NCBI GenBank assembly: GCA_025765615.1
Contig: JAIVFJ010000110.1
Coordinates: forward strand, 124,001-188,000
Reading direction: 5' to 3'
Length of the DNA stretch: 64,000 bases
Origin: Zopfochytrium polystomum
Taxonomy: Eukaryota; Chytridiomycota; Chytridiomycetes; Chytridiales; Chytridiaceae
Notes under the pieces: generated by a model
Seen by the model: only the letters and a program-made list of their open reading frames with translations
Database searches by the model: none
Told to the model about the DNA's origin: nothing
Shown here: piece after piece, positions 11,137-22,990 of the stretch
Numbering within the stretch: the first letter of the stretch is position 1
How the letters are laid out: each line of letters begins with the position of its first letter
Made by a program: the position numbers and the translations under genes

Positions 11137-12390
11137 CACCCTCTCCTACTACTCTCTGCCATCATGTCTGACCCCGCGAGCAGGTACAGAACCACAGCAG
11201 CAGTACACCAACACGACAGCTGCAGCGGCTGCAGCAACAGCGGGAGCTCTGCTTCGTTTGGAATTGCCTCTTCGAAAGCTACGGCAGCAAGTAGCAGACA
11301 GGAGCCGCAGAGGCGGTATTAATTTGTCCAACAAGGAAACAGCGCAATCCACGTTGCGTTCAAAAGCCCCAGGCTGGACCCCGACCTCTCAATCCTTGCC
11401 TCCCACCCCCGCCTAGCGTTTGCGCGACTTTGTGTCCAATGTCGCAGCGCGATGGCCCCTGCGGTCACTGACGCTGACAACAACAACAACGATGGCGAGG
11501 CAGTTGTGGTGGACGTGGCGATCAACAAGGTGGAAGCCGAGACGGCTTTATTGATGTCTTTCTGGCGGAGGACTCTTCTAGTTGACCCTGGATTATTCCC
11601 CTCCCGCACCCCCTCCCGCCCCAAACAGCTGTTTAGTTGAATACAATGAATCAATGATATAAGGGTGTATATGTTGCTGTTGTTGGTTTGGCTGATATAC
11701 GAGTCCAAACGGTTATATGTAAAGAGCTTCAAGGAGGTCAAACTCGATTCGGGGATTAAAACGAGCATCCCACTCCGCACTCAGCTCAGCCGTAAGGGCA
11801 ATTACCCATCGGCAGCGAGCGCGCTGAAAGCGTGCTGAGGGCTGGTGGGCTGAAGGGTTCATCTCGGTGGAAAACTTCTGCAGCAGTTTCTTTCTACGAA
11901 GAGGAAAATTAAGGCTCGCTTGCGTACGTTATGTGTACAAACAAGTGATATTGAATGTAGCAGGCCTTCCGGCGCTTGTCTCGATTGCGCTCCCTTGAGG
12001 CAGCTTGACTGTGCATACAATAGAAGGCTCTATCCTCCAGTCGGTGGCGAAACACCCTTAGTCTCAAGAGGGTGTTCGCAAAGGGGTGGTTTCTCGCAAT
12101 ATGGCAGTTTGTATTGAAGCGCTTCGTACTTGCGTATGTGCAGCCCAACACCGTACAAACTGAGGTCGACTTCATGTGGAGACTAAGGTCCGCCATGCAG
12201 GTATACTGTCAGCTTCGCTGCGCGCGCAAAAGCTTCGAAATGGTAGGTTTGAGGAGTCTGTGCACATACCCTTTCCCGCACTTTCCCGCACTTTCCCATC
12301 AATTCTCAATTTTTCCCGTCAATTTTCAATGTGTATTGAGAACGCATGGTTCAAGCCCTGACTGTCCAACATGGTGACCAACAGGCAGCA
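11137..12390. other. Possible LTR-H leader or gag remnant, then unrecognised sequence
   Basis: An ATG at about 11164 opens a short frame (MSDPASRYRTTAAVHQ...) that ends after roughly 50 codons. It could be the start of the chromovirus gag, but no zinc knuckle or gag motif is visible. From 11420 to 12390 there are short open frames only, and none is recognised. Confidence 0.3.
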
Positions 12391-13362
12391 GTGGCACTGG
12401 CCTGGGATTGCGCTTGAGGTGGATGCAAATCACTTGGCTGACAGTAGTTTCCTCAAGAGACATGCTGTACTCAGCACAAAAGCATCCTCAATTTTTGCAA
12501 CGAGAGCTGGGGTGTTGGCCATGACATTAATCTTGTCGACAAAAACAAAGATGATCTCAAATGTTTGCTGTCCACTCGAAAGAAGAGGCAGGGCTTGGCA
12601 AGAGAGATTGAAGCTGAGATTCTCGACAATGAACTTGCAAAGGGTCAGGAACCAGTTTCGTCCAGATTGATGAAGTCCATGGATGCTCTTCAGGAGTTTG
12701 CAGAATAATTTCTTTCCATCTGGAGTGAATCACTCGTGGCCTTTTGGTGGGTGCATGTAGATGACATCTTTGAGAAAAGCGTACAGGTAGGCTGTGTTGA
12801 CATCCATGCTGTGGTACTTGAGGTCAAAAGCAAGGCTGATTGCAATGAGCAGTCAGATGGCCTGGATCCGGCCGACAGGAGAAAAGGTGTCTGTGTAGTT
12901 GATGCCTTCGCATTGGGTGTTTCCACATGCGACAAGACGGACTTTCCATTGCTTCAGCCGGCCAAAAGGGTTGAGCCTGTAGGCATAAACCGATTTGTAG
13001 AAACTGCCCATTCCCAGACCTTGTGCTCATCCATGAGAGAGTGAAGTTCCTCAAGCTCAGATGCAGTCCATTCTTCCTTGTAGTCTGATGCGTGGGCTTC
13101 CTTGTGGGAACGTGGCACTGGTGGGAGTTGTGATTGGTGGATTGGTTCTTTAGGGAATCGCTTTGGGAAGCGTGGTTCTCAAGAGATGGCGAGTGACTGT
13201 TCGATTTGCAAGTAGCTTGCGAAGTGCACTTGGTGCATCTTTGATGTTGACAATGACAGATGGTGGAAGTGGTGATTCAATGACAGGTTCCGGTTCAGTG
13301 TTGATGGATGCTGCTACGCAGTCTGCCGTTTGAGCTAGGCTCTCTTCAGGTTCGTCTTCATC
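12391..13362 (-). pseudogene. Copia-S reverse transcriptase fragment
   Basis: Read on the minus strand, the pieces give recognisable Ty1/copia polymerase text in changing frames: WKVRLVACGNTQ, TDTFSPVGR, MDVNTAYL, LLKSIHGLHQSGRNW and VFVDKINVMA. Many stops and frameshifts. About 300 bp of this (12395-12720) is repeated at 14680-14963, so two copies of the same family are present. Its upstream end meets a full LTR at 13363, suggesting a tandem or nested arrangement. Confidence 0.8.
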
Positions 13363-13778
13363 TGTGTAAACAGTCTACTCTGAGTGAGTGAGTGGAAGGA
13401 GTGAATGAAGTGGAGATGTGTGTTTTTTGGGTGGTCCTTCTCCCCAACTTGGAGCGAAAGAGGAAAAACTTTGTTATGAATTATTGATACATGATGATGT
13501 TATGCACACTAAAATAGTTGCTAGGCAAGTGTTACTGGCACAGGGTAAAAACCTCTCCTATATTATCTGCTTGAGCAGAGGAGGAGGAAAACTGTTGACA
13601 CCAGGTTTCTGTTCCACTTAATACTCAGAGTATTTGTCATCAGCGCAAGCCAGCACCCAGGTCTGCATTGGTGGTGGCTCGCTCTCCCATGGGCATCGTG
13701 AGAACGATAACTGACCGTCACAATAAGTTCAGATCAGTCTTGTGCCTCTTGCTGCTAACCAGTCAGTTCCGCCTAACA
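13363..13778 (-). repeat. Copia-S LTR (416 bp), 3' LTR of the minus-strand element
   Basis: On the minus strand it runs from TGTTAGGCGG (13778) to TTTACACA (13363). A G7 polypurine tract directly precedes it (13779-13785 read on the minus strand), as expected for a 3' LTR. A second copy of identical length, 416 bp, lies at 43836-44251 on the plus strand, and a terminal fragment lies at 57002. Confidence 0.9.
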
Positions 13779-14963
13779 CCCCCCCGCACGATGGCCATGG
13801 GTGTAGCATCTGTTATGCAAAGCGTGCGTAAGCGTCTGAGGCTTCGACTGAAAGTGTGTTCGAAAAGTCGGAGCTGGTCGGAGACCAAGTAGTGAGGTCA
13901 GTCGCTGGTGCTGAGACGTCGAGAGTGGTTTTGTGAGAATGTCTGCGATCTGGTCGCTGGTTGGTACGTAGCGTACAGTGATCTCTCCAGTGGCTACGCC
14001 TTGTCGGAGGAAATGAGCACGTAGGTCAATGTGTTTTGTGCGAGCATGTGTGAGAGGGTTGAGCACTAGTGCAATTGCAGATTGATTGTCCTCGAGGATT
14101 GGTAGTGGCTGCTGTGCGGGGAGTTGCAACTCTGATAATACGGCTAGGAGCCATTGTGCTTCTTGGAAGGCTTCAGAAAGTGAGTAGTATTCTGCTTCCA
14201 TGGAGGATAGCGATACTCGATGTTGTTTGCGTGAGACCCAAGAGACAGTGGCGCCCATGAGGAAGAAGACATATCCAGTGCATGATGTGCAGTCTCCAGG
14301 TTCGCCCGCATAGGATGCATCAGCATATGCAGCTGGTTCAAGGGTGTCGTTTGTGAAGAGCCATAGCAGCTTGTGGCTTTGCCTGTAGAATAATCCGTAG
14401 TCCCAGGTGCCTCAGAGGTAACGAAGCAGGCTGGGAGTGCATTGCGATGGCACTGGCGTGGCTTCAGTCGGAACTGGGAGAGACATTTGTTGCAAATGTG
14501 ATATCTGGTCGAGTTTGTGTTGCAAGGTATTGAATTTTCATGAGTGTGGATCGATACCAGCTTGAGTCGCTCTCGCTGAGTTCGATTGATGTTTCATCAT
14601 GCATAAAGGTGATAGACATTGGAGTTTATGCAATATTGAGGTTGTCCCACATTTACTCTTCAGTGAGAATTGTCCTGGTGTATTCGTCTGGGCCTATCCA
14701 AATGCCTTCGGAGTTGCACTCGAGGTGGATGCGAATCACTTGGCTGACAGTGGTTTCCTCAAGAGACATGCTGTACTGAGCACGAAAAGCATCCTCAATT
14801 TTTGCGACAAGAGCTGAGGTGTTGGCCATGACATTGATGTTGTTGACAAAGACAAAGATGATTTCAAATGTTTGCTGCTGAGGGTTTGCGAAGGGTCAGG
14901 AACCAGTTTCGTCCAGATTGGTGGAGTCCATACGGGCTCTTGAGGAGTTTGCAGAATAGTTTC
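13779..14963 (-). pseudogene. Copia-S reverse transcriptase / RNase H fragment
   Basis: The minus strand from 14963 gives polymerase text (LLKSPYGLHQSGRNW in mixed frames), then YLATQTRPDITFATNV, then a 161-residue open frame (14258-13773) that is the copia RNase H end: SWVSRKQHRVSLSSMEAEYYSLSEA, DNQSAIALV, ADILTKPL. The Asp-Glu-Asp catalytic pattern of RNase H is partly visible in MEAE and EDNQ. The 5' side is interrupted exactly where a Copia-T LTR begins (14964), so this element was the target of a later insertion. Confidence 0.85.
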
Positions 14964-15790
14964 TGTTAGTTTTGGGTCCTTTGGTGTAAGCAGTGTGCAG
15001 GAGCTTTGACCCGTTACTGCTTTGCAAGGATGACTTGCAGCATTTTTGCAAGTGATGGTCCTTGTAACAGATTTGTATAAAGACAAACACAAGACTGACA
15101 GAAGCCAAGATCAACCTCCCACCACCACCACCTTCAGTAGTGTATTACCTCCATCTCCACAGCAGCACAACCCATAGACAATCCAGCCCAACGAAATCTT
15201 TCATCCAAACTGTTACCCATCCCAATCACTTCCCCCTTGATTTCAACAAGATCCAATCAGTTGGAGGGGTTGTACGCTTTCAACTTTGGGAATCAATCAC
15301 GGACACTACAGACATCGACAGCAATTCCGTCACTACCATTGGAAAGCTCTCAATCTCCTCTTTCCAACGAACCCACCTGATCTCGGATCGGACGCTCCTA
15401 CGTTGCGTACACCACCTCTGAAGTTGGCAATCACTTTTCCAACTTCAACCTCAATTTGCTGGCCTTCCAGACCTCCCCCAGCCAATCCCAAGCTATCATT
15501 GGAAAGGCCTGCTTCTGGACTACACAACTGTCACCAACAGGATCCCAAAATCACTCTCCTTTGTGATAAGCGACGACTTTTTCCATTCAGGGTCACCAGC
15601 TTACCTCCAACCCTCACCATTAATTTTTGATTTTTTGTCCCCAATTGGAGACAACAGCCACCCCCCTACCTGACACACACCAAGCTAACAAACCAACTTT
15701 TCATCTCCTGCAACACCACCTTCACAACATACCCAAAATCCAACGAAATCCCTTCAAACTTGGCACACATAATCGTCCTGAGAAAACAGC
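14964..15790 (+). repeat. Copia-T copy 1: 5' LTR and leader
   Basis: It begins TGTTAGTTTTGGGTCC and shares blocks with the Copia-T LTR at 61593 and with the minus-strand copy starting at 24126 (GTAAGCAGTGTGCAGGA). The downstream leader, 15400-15750, matches the minus-strand leader at 24430-24760. The exact LTR end is not resolved. The insertion interrupts the Copia-S polymerase remnant. Confidence 0.7.
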
Positions 15791-16960
15791 ATGACTACTG
15801 GCTCAACCAACTATGTTGCCAAGTCCTTCAGCATCTTGGAGGGACCAGAGAATTTGGTGACTGGTTGGAGGACCTTACAGCAGAACTCTCCAACAAAAAT
15901 GTCGACATACACCACTGCATTGACACAAGTCACTCAACGCAGAGCAGAATGATGCAGTTGATCCACTAGACCTCCACGACACTGGAACCTGTGTCATCAG
16001 TGATGATGGACCATTCCAAGGACAGAGATTCCAACTGGTGCCTCCGCCTCGTGGACAAGAGAAAGTAACTTGGTTTCCTGGTACACAGAACCAGAATACA
16101 CATTGCTGTCTAATTATTTGCCGCCACATCTCTCGAGCCCTTCTCACCCAAATCACACCTGGTCGAAACTTTGCTTATGAGTTGGTTGGTGAATTGGGAA
16201 TAATTTGCCGCACAGCAGACCAGGGACTCGCAAAGGAGATCATTGACGACTTTGAACGCATCAAAATGGAACCAGCTGAAGCCTCAGATGCCTTCATTAC
16301 CCAATTCACCGAAGCATACCATCAAGTCGACAGCTTTGCAAAATCAGCAGCTGGAGAACTTCTCCATCGTATTCGCCCTTTCCAAAAAGTTGTTCGAATC
16401 TTTGTTGGCTCACTGAACCAAAGCCTATTGGACATGGGGATAGGAAACGTTTTTCTTGTTGTCGGCAACCCAGCTCCTCAGATAACAAGTTTAGCCAAAC
16501 TAATCTCACTCTTCAAACAAACTGTTCGTCAAAACAACTATGATAAGCGACGCATCGAGCTGGCAAATCAAAGAGAAGGGGACACCTCCACTGCAGCTGC
16601 AAATGTTGCCCAAGTTCACTACACCCACCCCTGAGGCCGTGGTGGCTATCGACCGCTCCAACCAAGGCCACAGCCATACACCCCACGACCCTATGGTGGC
16701 TTTGGCAGAGGGTCCACTCCACTCTCTCAACCCCAGCAGATGGGATGGCGACTGCAGCAAAGTGGATGGCGACCACAGCAACCATTCCGTCCACACCAGA
16801 GCCGGGCATCCGCAAATGTCACCTGCAACAATTGCAGTGGTCGTGGACATTATGCAAGGGAATGTCCTTCAGCTGCAAACGTGCAGGAGCAGATGCCTCA
16901 GCAATCCCAGCAGGCACTCCTAACATACAGCGCACCAGCAGCAGTTTGCAAATGAACAGC
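15791..16960 (+). pseudogene. Copia-T copy 1 gag
   Basis: ATG at 15791 starts MTTGSTNYVAKSFSILEG, followed by a copia gag-like segment (FGDWLEDLTAELSNKN). Frameshifts follow. The longest intact piece (16038-16634) contains the gag-polyprotein-like region DAFITQFTEAYHQVDSFAKS. A CCHC zinc knuckle C-N-N-C-S-G-R-G-H-Y-A-R-E-C is encoded at about 16830-16872 in another frame. The gene is recognisable but broken. Confidence 0.8.
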
Positions 16961-17976
16961 AGTTGTGGGAAGAGACTTACAACTCACAGCTTGGCGGCCA
17001 AAGTGACGACAACCACCAACAGGATTTTTGGATGGCCCGGGAGTGATCTGGGCATTTGCAGTCAACATTCCACCTCCTGTTACTTCCTTTCCTCTCCTTA
17101 TTGATAACGGTTGCAATGTTACTACTCTTCGTGATTTCTCCTTCTTTATCCCATCAACCTTCAACAACCAAAAATCCAGCGTGCGCATCGCAAAGGAAGG
17201 CCCAGTTCTCAACTGCGAGGGCTCAGGCGTTGCACGAATTCCTCTTGCAAACAACATCACTCTCATTATTGAATGTGCGCAGTTTGCTCAAGAATGCCCA
17301 GTCAACCTTATTGCCGACAGGGACCTCCAGCTATGCGGTTACTATCACTTGGCACAAGACCTCCAACCAGGTGTTATTCACCGCCGCAGTCATGAAGAAG
17401 GTGACCCAGCAGTTCTTCAAATGATCCTTCGGCACAGCCTCCAGTGGTTCCCAACTGCAGCAAACCCAACCTTCAATTACAGCACTCAATTTCTTGCCCA
17501 TTGCGCCAGCAGATATTACAACTTTTTCACGTCAGCAGAACCTGCAGACACACACAGCATTCGTGCAGCATTTCTCAACAGCAAAAAACCAGACACTCGC
17601 CGACTGCACCAACGTCTAGGATATATTCCCTATGCTCGACTTCGCTCCATGAAGGAACGACGAACCTGTGCTGACTTTCCAGACATAGACTTAGAACTGC
17701 TTGAGGACAAGTGTAAGGCCTGTATTATTGCAAAGCAGGCACGTGCCTCTATTCCCCACACAGATCCTCCAGACAAGCTACCTGGGGAACACTTGGCGTT
17801 TGACCTTGTGGAGGTCAAACCCAAGTTCAGGGGGCAGTACGGCTTTGCCCTCATTGCCATTGACTATGTCAGCAATTATATCTGGTCAACCAACCTACGA
17901 CGGAAGTCTGATGCTTTACCAGAAGCCATCAAAATCATTCAGCAACTCCAGACTGTGCGAGACGTTCAGGTTAAGT

Positions 17977-18022
17977 CAGTTAGGTTTGATGGGGGTGAAC
18001 AGTTAGGTTTGATGGGGGTGAA
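17977..18022 (+). repeat. 23-bp tandem duplication in the integrase core
   Basis: Two perfect adjacent copies of a 23-nt unit beginning CAGTTAGGTTTGATGG. Because 23 is not a multiple of three, the duplication alone breaks the integrase reading frame. Copia-T copy 3 has a single unit at the matching place. Confidence 0.9.
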
Positions 18023-18751
18023 CTTAAGTCAACTGCCTTTGAACGCTTCTGTGCTTCTCGTGGGGTACGGGTTGAAGTCAGCCCACTACACACACCAGAG
18101 CTCAACGGCAAAGCAGAACGTGCAGTTAGGACAGTCATGGATGTAACTCGTTCACTCCTTCAGCATGCTGGCTCACCTTGATCTTGGTGGGGTTATGCTA
18201 TTCGACATGCCGTGGACATCATCAACACACTGCCAGTTCTCAGTCGTGGTTTGCTTTCACCGGTTGAAATGCTACTTGGCTTTCCTCCCTGCATCAGCCA
18301 CTTTAGGGTTTTTGGCGCTGGTTGCCTCTACCATGTGACAGCCAAGGAACGCAGCAGCACACACCAGAACAAGAAACTGGCAGAACGAGCACGACCAGCA
18401 ATATACATTGGCAATATAGGCCGATCCATTGCCTGGCTCATCGACATCAACACTGGTTGCGTTATCACACATCGCCTCAACGACCTGACTATCGCCGAAG
18501 ACAGCTTTCCCAAACTCAACAAATCAGATGCTGATGATGACAGTTCAGAACTACAGCATCACCATACACCCTTACTCTCAGCTGATGAACTTCAGGAAAC
18601 CAACACCAACATCAAGGCCCTCCTTCACGAAGCAAATGTACACATTGAACAGCTACCTGAGCCAGAACCAACACCAGTGGCCCCGGTGGAATTGGTAAAA
18701 AGTGTCACCCCTCAGGTAAGCACAGCGAAAGTGAATCAGATAACGATGTAC

Positions 18752-19230
18752 AGCTCTGGTGTTGGAGGTGACGGCATGATGGGTTGGATTCCGTGCTACT
18801 GCAATTAACGTCATCTCCAGTGGGCCTTATTGGGAGCACTATAGGCGTGACTGAGGGAGACCGGATCGGGGGGTAGACCAGCAATGTGAAGCAACCGAAG
18901 GCCCACAACAACCGAAGCCCCAGCTCATAGGCTAGTGTGGCCCAGACCTGTGTCAGAGGAGGTGGAGTCCTGAGTAGGGAGCCCATTCCGTGAGGAGCGC
19001 CAACCAGGAGACAGTTATTCTCCTGATGTGCCCAGGCGAGACGCGGGGGGTAGCGTTGAGGGCAAGCTGTGTATGGGGGAGTGGTTGCCTCACCTCATAG
19101 GGTACTGGGGGGAGCCCAGACCAGCATCGTGCGGAAGGCTCACCTGTGCATTTTATCCTTGCTTACTTTTGTGCGTTGGATATCTGAGACTGTTATAATT
19201 AATTCCTCCAAAATCCCTACAAGATAAAAC
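18752..19230 (+). other. Foreign insert inside Copia-T copy 1 pol
   Basis: Copia-T copy 4 aligns up to GATGTACAGC (18751 here) and again from about 19310, but has nothing matching this segment. The insert looks more G-rich than its flanks, has no long open frame, and ends in an A/T-rich stretch (about 19190-19230). It could be the 3' end of a non-LTR retrotransposon or a SINE. No target-site duplication was found. Confidence 0.55.
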
Positions 19231-20790
19231 AATGGCAGACACACCCACTAGGGATGCCTCACAGGCTTCTCCACCTCCAGAACCACCTCCACCAGAACCA
19301 CCTCCTCATCACCAACATTCACGTTCACCATCACCTGACAACTCAGCCAAGCGTACGCGTTCTGGGCAAACCTACTTCACAAGCACAACATGTCCCGACC
19401 CCCAAACTCGTGCAGAAGCCATGTCGGGTAAATGGTCCAAGGAGTGGATTGCAGCAGAGCAGACTGAGATCGATGCCCTTCGCACTTTAGCAGCCTTTGA
19501 AGTTGTGGAACGGCCCACCAACATCAACGTCGTGCAGAACAAATGGGTCTACAAGGTCAAACTTAAACCAGACGGCAGCATTGAGTGCTTCCGTGCACGG
19601 CTTGTGGCTAAGGGCTTCACTCAACGTCACGGCATTGATTTTTGGAATACTCACTCTCCTGTTGTCCGAATCAACAGTCTTCGTTGGCTCATTGCCATGG
19701 CGGCTGCAAACAACTGGCACACTGCTATTGTCGACATCAGCAACGCGTACCTGAACAGCATGCTTGATGTGCCCATTTACATGGAGCAGCGAGATGGCTA
19801 CCACAGTGATGGCAAAGTATGGCTACTGAAGAGAGCTGTTAATGGTATCAAGCAAGCTGGCCGGTGTTGGTACCAAGAACTGATTGGCCACCTGAAGTCG
19901 AATGGATATCAGCAAAGCACAGCAGACCCCTGTATCCTCTTCCATCAAGTGGATGGAAAAGTCATTTTCATTGCCATCTATGTCGATGATATTTGTTTCT
20001 TTGGGGATTCTGGGGAGATCACCATTGCCATCACACTGCTAAAATCTCGTTACAAGCTCCACGAAATAGGAACAATCAAAACCATCCTCAATATGCAACT
20101 GGAACACCGCCACAACGGAATCTTCTTGCACCAGAAAGCCTATATCAAGGAGTTACTTCAACGCCATGCCCACACTATCAACAATCGCACTGCAGTAACT
20201 GCCCTTCCCAGTAGTCTCAATCTTCACCCACATGGGATCGACGAAGCAGCTGCAGACCAGAGACTGTACCAGGCAATCCTTGGTGGCATCAACTACCTTG
20301 CAACACACACGCGACCAGACCTTGCCCCAGCAGTTTCCTACCTTGGTGCCTTCAGCAAGGACCCTAGCAAGCAACACATGAAGATCCTTATTTGGGTTCT
20401 CGAATATCTCAACGGTAATAGTGAGTATGGTTTATTCTATTCTTGCAACTGCACAGATATAGCCGGTTACTCCGACGCTGCCCATGGTGTCCACGCAGAT
20501 GGAAATCACAGCTTGGCTACTATGTTCTCTTTGGAGGAACAGCTATTAGTTGGACATCTGTTCGAAGCAGCACTGTCATGCTGTCACCGCAGGAAGCTGA
20601 ATATGTAGCTGTGTCTGAACTGGGACGAGAACTTAAGGCACTGTCCCAACTCTATTCAGCACTTCAACTTCCGTCTCCCACTCCTCTTGTCATCTACACT
20701 GACAACAGCGGTGTGATCAACCTCAGTTCAAATGATCTTTGCACCAATCGGTCAAAGCATATCATGGTAAAGTATCATTATATTGCGGTA

Positions 20791-21936
20791 TGTTGAGATT
20801 CGACACACGGGGTACACTACGCCCGTTACTGATGATCCCTTTGAGAACTCCATCCAATCACATTGGATGGGGTGTTTGAAGGGCTCAGTAGATTCAATAC
20901 TTGAATGGGGCGCTCAGAAGGGCTAATCTGTTCTCAATAAAAAGAGATAGGCAAAGGCGACTGTTGTTCTAGGTTTGTTCATCCTACCGGTAGGAACAAT
21001 GCAATTAGAACATGCACAAAAACATTCAAACTACGCACTCTGTACATGTAACACAGTACAGCAAGCATGCAGAAGCAGTGTACCACTGCCCCATGCTCGG
21101 GAATTCCGCACTCTGCATCGGGATTCCGCTCCCTGATCCGGAATTCCAGCTTTCCTGCTGTGCTGTGCAATCTGAGCAATGCAATAGGCATTTAGGAATC
21201 AGGGGTTGCACCAATCACTGCATTTCTAAAAGTGAGATAAAAACTGAGCTCACCAGAGATTGCACCAATCATTGGATTTCTAAAAACAAGGAAAAAAGCG
21301 GCTTGTTTCCCAAACAAGCTTCCTGATTTGGAAACAACCAAACCAATTTACAAGCAACTGTTTCTCAAACAAGCTGTAAATTGGTTCCTGGTGGTACTCA
21401 GCCCAGACAAAGTGCTCAGCCCAAGGTGGTACTCAGCCGTGGCTGGTACTTAGCCCAGGGTGGTGCACAGCCCAGGCTGGTACTCAGCCCTGGGTGGTGC
21501 CCAGCCCAGGCTGGTACTCAGCCCTGAGTGATGCCCAGCACTGGGTGGTACTCAGCCCTGAATGGGTACATAGCCCAGGCTGGGGATTGGTGCTCAGCCT
21601 GTTTTATCTCATTTCTGTGGCCTGCTCTGTGCAGCCCACTGCTCCCTCTGTTTTCTGATGGCTCCAACCTGCAGGAGTATAAAAGCAGCAACCTCTCACA
21701 GAGATCAAAAAAAGGAATAAAACCCCCTCCTTGCTGCTTTGACAGAATCCAGTGCAAAACAAGCCAATCTCTCTTCCTCCATTTGCTCTCTCTTCCAGCT
21801 CTGCCCACTCACTCCTCTCTCTCTCTCCATCCTCTCACTCCTTTCCCTTTTCCATCATCACTGATCTCTCTCTCTCTCTCTCTCTCTTCATCCCCACACA
21901 CACCAAGTCCCTCCAGTCCTGGGTGGGATTTCATCA
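20791..21936 (+). repeat. LTR-W, left (plus-oriented) copy, flanked by CGGTA duplication
   Basis: 1146 bp from TGTTGAGATTCG to TTTCATCA, with the 5-bp direct duplication CGGTA at 20786-20790 and 21937-21941: the signature of a solo LTR. It contains a TATAAAA at 21678-21684, a degenerate tandem repeat (21380-21590) and a (TC)n tract (21862-21888). An inverted, nearly identical copy lies at 25122-26267. Its internal open frames are matched in the other arm and are not protein-like. Confidence 0.9.
21380..21590 (+). repeat. Degenerate ~21-bp minisatellite within LTR-W
   Basis: About ten imperfect units built on GGTACTCAGCCCWGGSTGG. The same array is present in inverted orientation in the right arm (about 25467-25680). 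Confidence 0.8.
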
Positions 21937-21941
21937 CGGTA

Positions 21942-22990
21942 CCACCAGTTGCTCTTCCACGTGAACTTAGTCCTTGCCATGTTCCTCAGCCTTGGCCAAA
22001 ACCACCATGTGGGCGCAGTGTGCACTGTTGGGACTGAGGGGTTTGGTACTGCAAGGTTGTTGGGCGGATATTAGGATAAGTCTGGTACTGCTGAGGTTTA
22101 TGGTAACTGCCACAACCATGGAGTTGACTATAGTGTACTTTTGGCCGAATAATTACATTTGTTGTTGGTGTAGTGACTTCTGGGACAGCTGTGGTCAGGT
22201 CCGGCTCCTGTTGTGCTGCAAGTCGATCCCGCCTCTCCTCATATGTGTTTTGGCTTGTGGTAGATTTAAATTAGGTGATTAGTTTAGTCAATGATGAAAC
22301 AGAAGTAATAGGATTCCCTGCAAACATGAACGTATTGGCAACACCCATATCAATTAGCGTGTTGTTCAGGGCAGATACAAAGACTCGCATGACTTTGGAA
22401 AATGGTGTGATGCGACTGCGAATTTCCACTGATGAACTTTCTGCAAAACTTTCTACTTTGTGGTAAGCTGTAATGAAAAGCATTGCAAATGACTCGGATG
22501 ATTCTGCAGGTTCCATTTTTATACTTTCGAAATCATCAATAATTTCCTTTGCTAATCCTTGATCTGTTGTTTGACATGCAATCGCAATTTCTCCAAGCAG
22601 TGTTTAGGCAAAAATCTGCCCTCGTTGGGGAACTGTGGTAGGAGCTCTGGTTCAACATGTCGTCGAATGAGAAGGATACAGTATGCATTCTGGTCTTCTG
22701 TCCCTGGGAACCATTTGACCAGCTCACGCCTGTCTCATGCAAATGCATAATGCTCGCCGTGGTTGGGTCCCCTGCGTACTCAGCATGTTGGGCCGACATT
22801 AGGATCATCGGGGTCCACTTGATCGTTGTGTACTACGGTAATTCGGTCTGGGTTGACACAGTGGCAGAGACCAATTGCTTTTGTTGGATAGTTCTGAAAT
22901 TAGGTTGTCCAACCAACCTCCAAAATTTGCTGCACCTTTAAAAATGGGGAATGCACGGGAGGCATACTTGATTTGATCACGCTCGCTCAT
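21942..22990 (-). pseudogene. Copia-T copy 3, 5' half: gag on the minus strand
   Basis: ATG at 22990 on the minus strand begins MSERDQIKYASRAFPIFKG, followed by the gag segment FGGWLDNLISELSNKS (like FGDWLEDLTAELSNKN of copy 1) and, at 22516-22271, MEPAESSESFAMLFITAYHK. It ends at 21942 precisely where the LTR-W duplication CGGTA lies. The gag continues on the plus strand at 26273, so this element has been split and its 5' half inverted. Confidence 0.8.

Larger units (their letters stand above)
17028..20785 (+). pseudogene. Copia-T copy 1 pol (protease, integrase, RT, RNase H)
   Basis: Order protease-integrase-RT-RNase H, as in Ty1/copia. The protease motif reads LIDNGCNVTTL (about 17100). 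The integrase zinc region (LHQRLGY...CKACIIAK) and first catalytic Asp (FDLVEVK) are in a 372-residue frame. A 23-bp direct duplication at 17977-18022 shifts the frame at the second catalytic Asp (RFDGGE). The integrase C-terminus is at 18212-18740. A 458-residue frame (19232-20608) carries the RT with YVDD at about 19980-19990. RNase H continues in another frame to about 20785, where the element is cut off by LTR-W and its flank. Unexplained extra sequence lies at 18752-19230. Multiple frameshifts make it inactive. Confidence 0.9.

Noticed and set aside
18714..19230. Spliceosomal intron in Copia-T (donor GTAAGC)
   Set aside because: Copy 4 keeps homologous coding sequence across the supposed donor, and no acceptor restores the frame; an insertion explains it better.
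21380..21590. CRISPR-like array
   Set aside because: Repeats are contiguous and degenerate with no unique spacers; a minisatellite in an LTR of a eukaryote.
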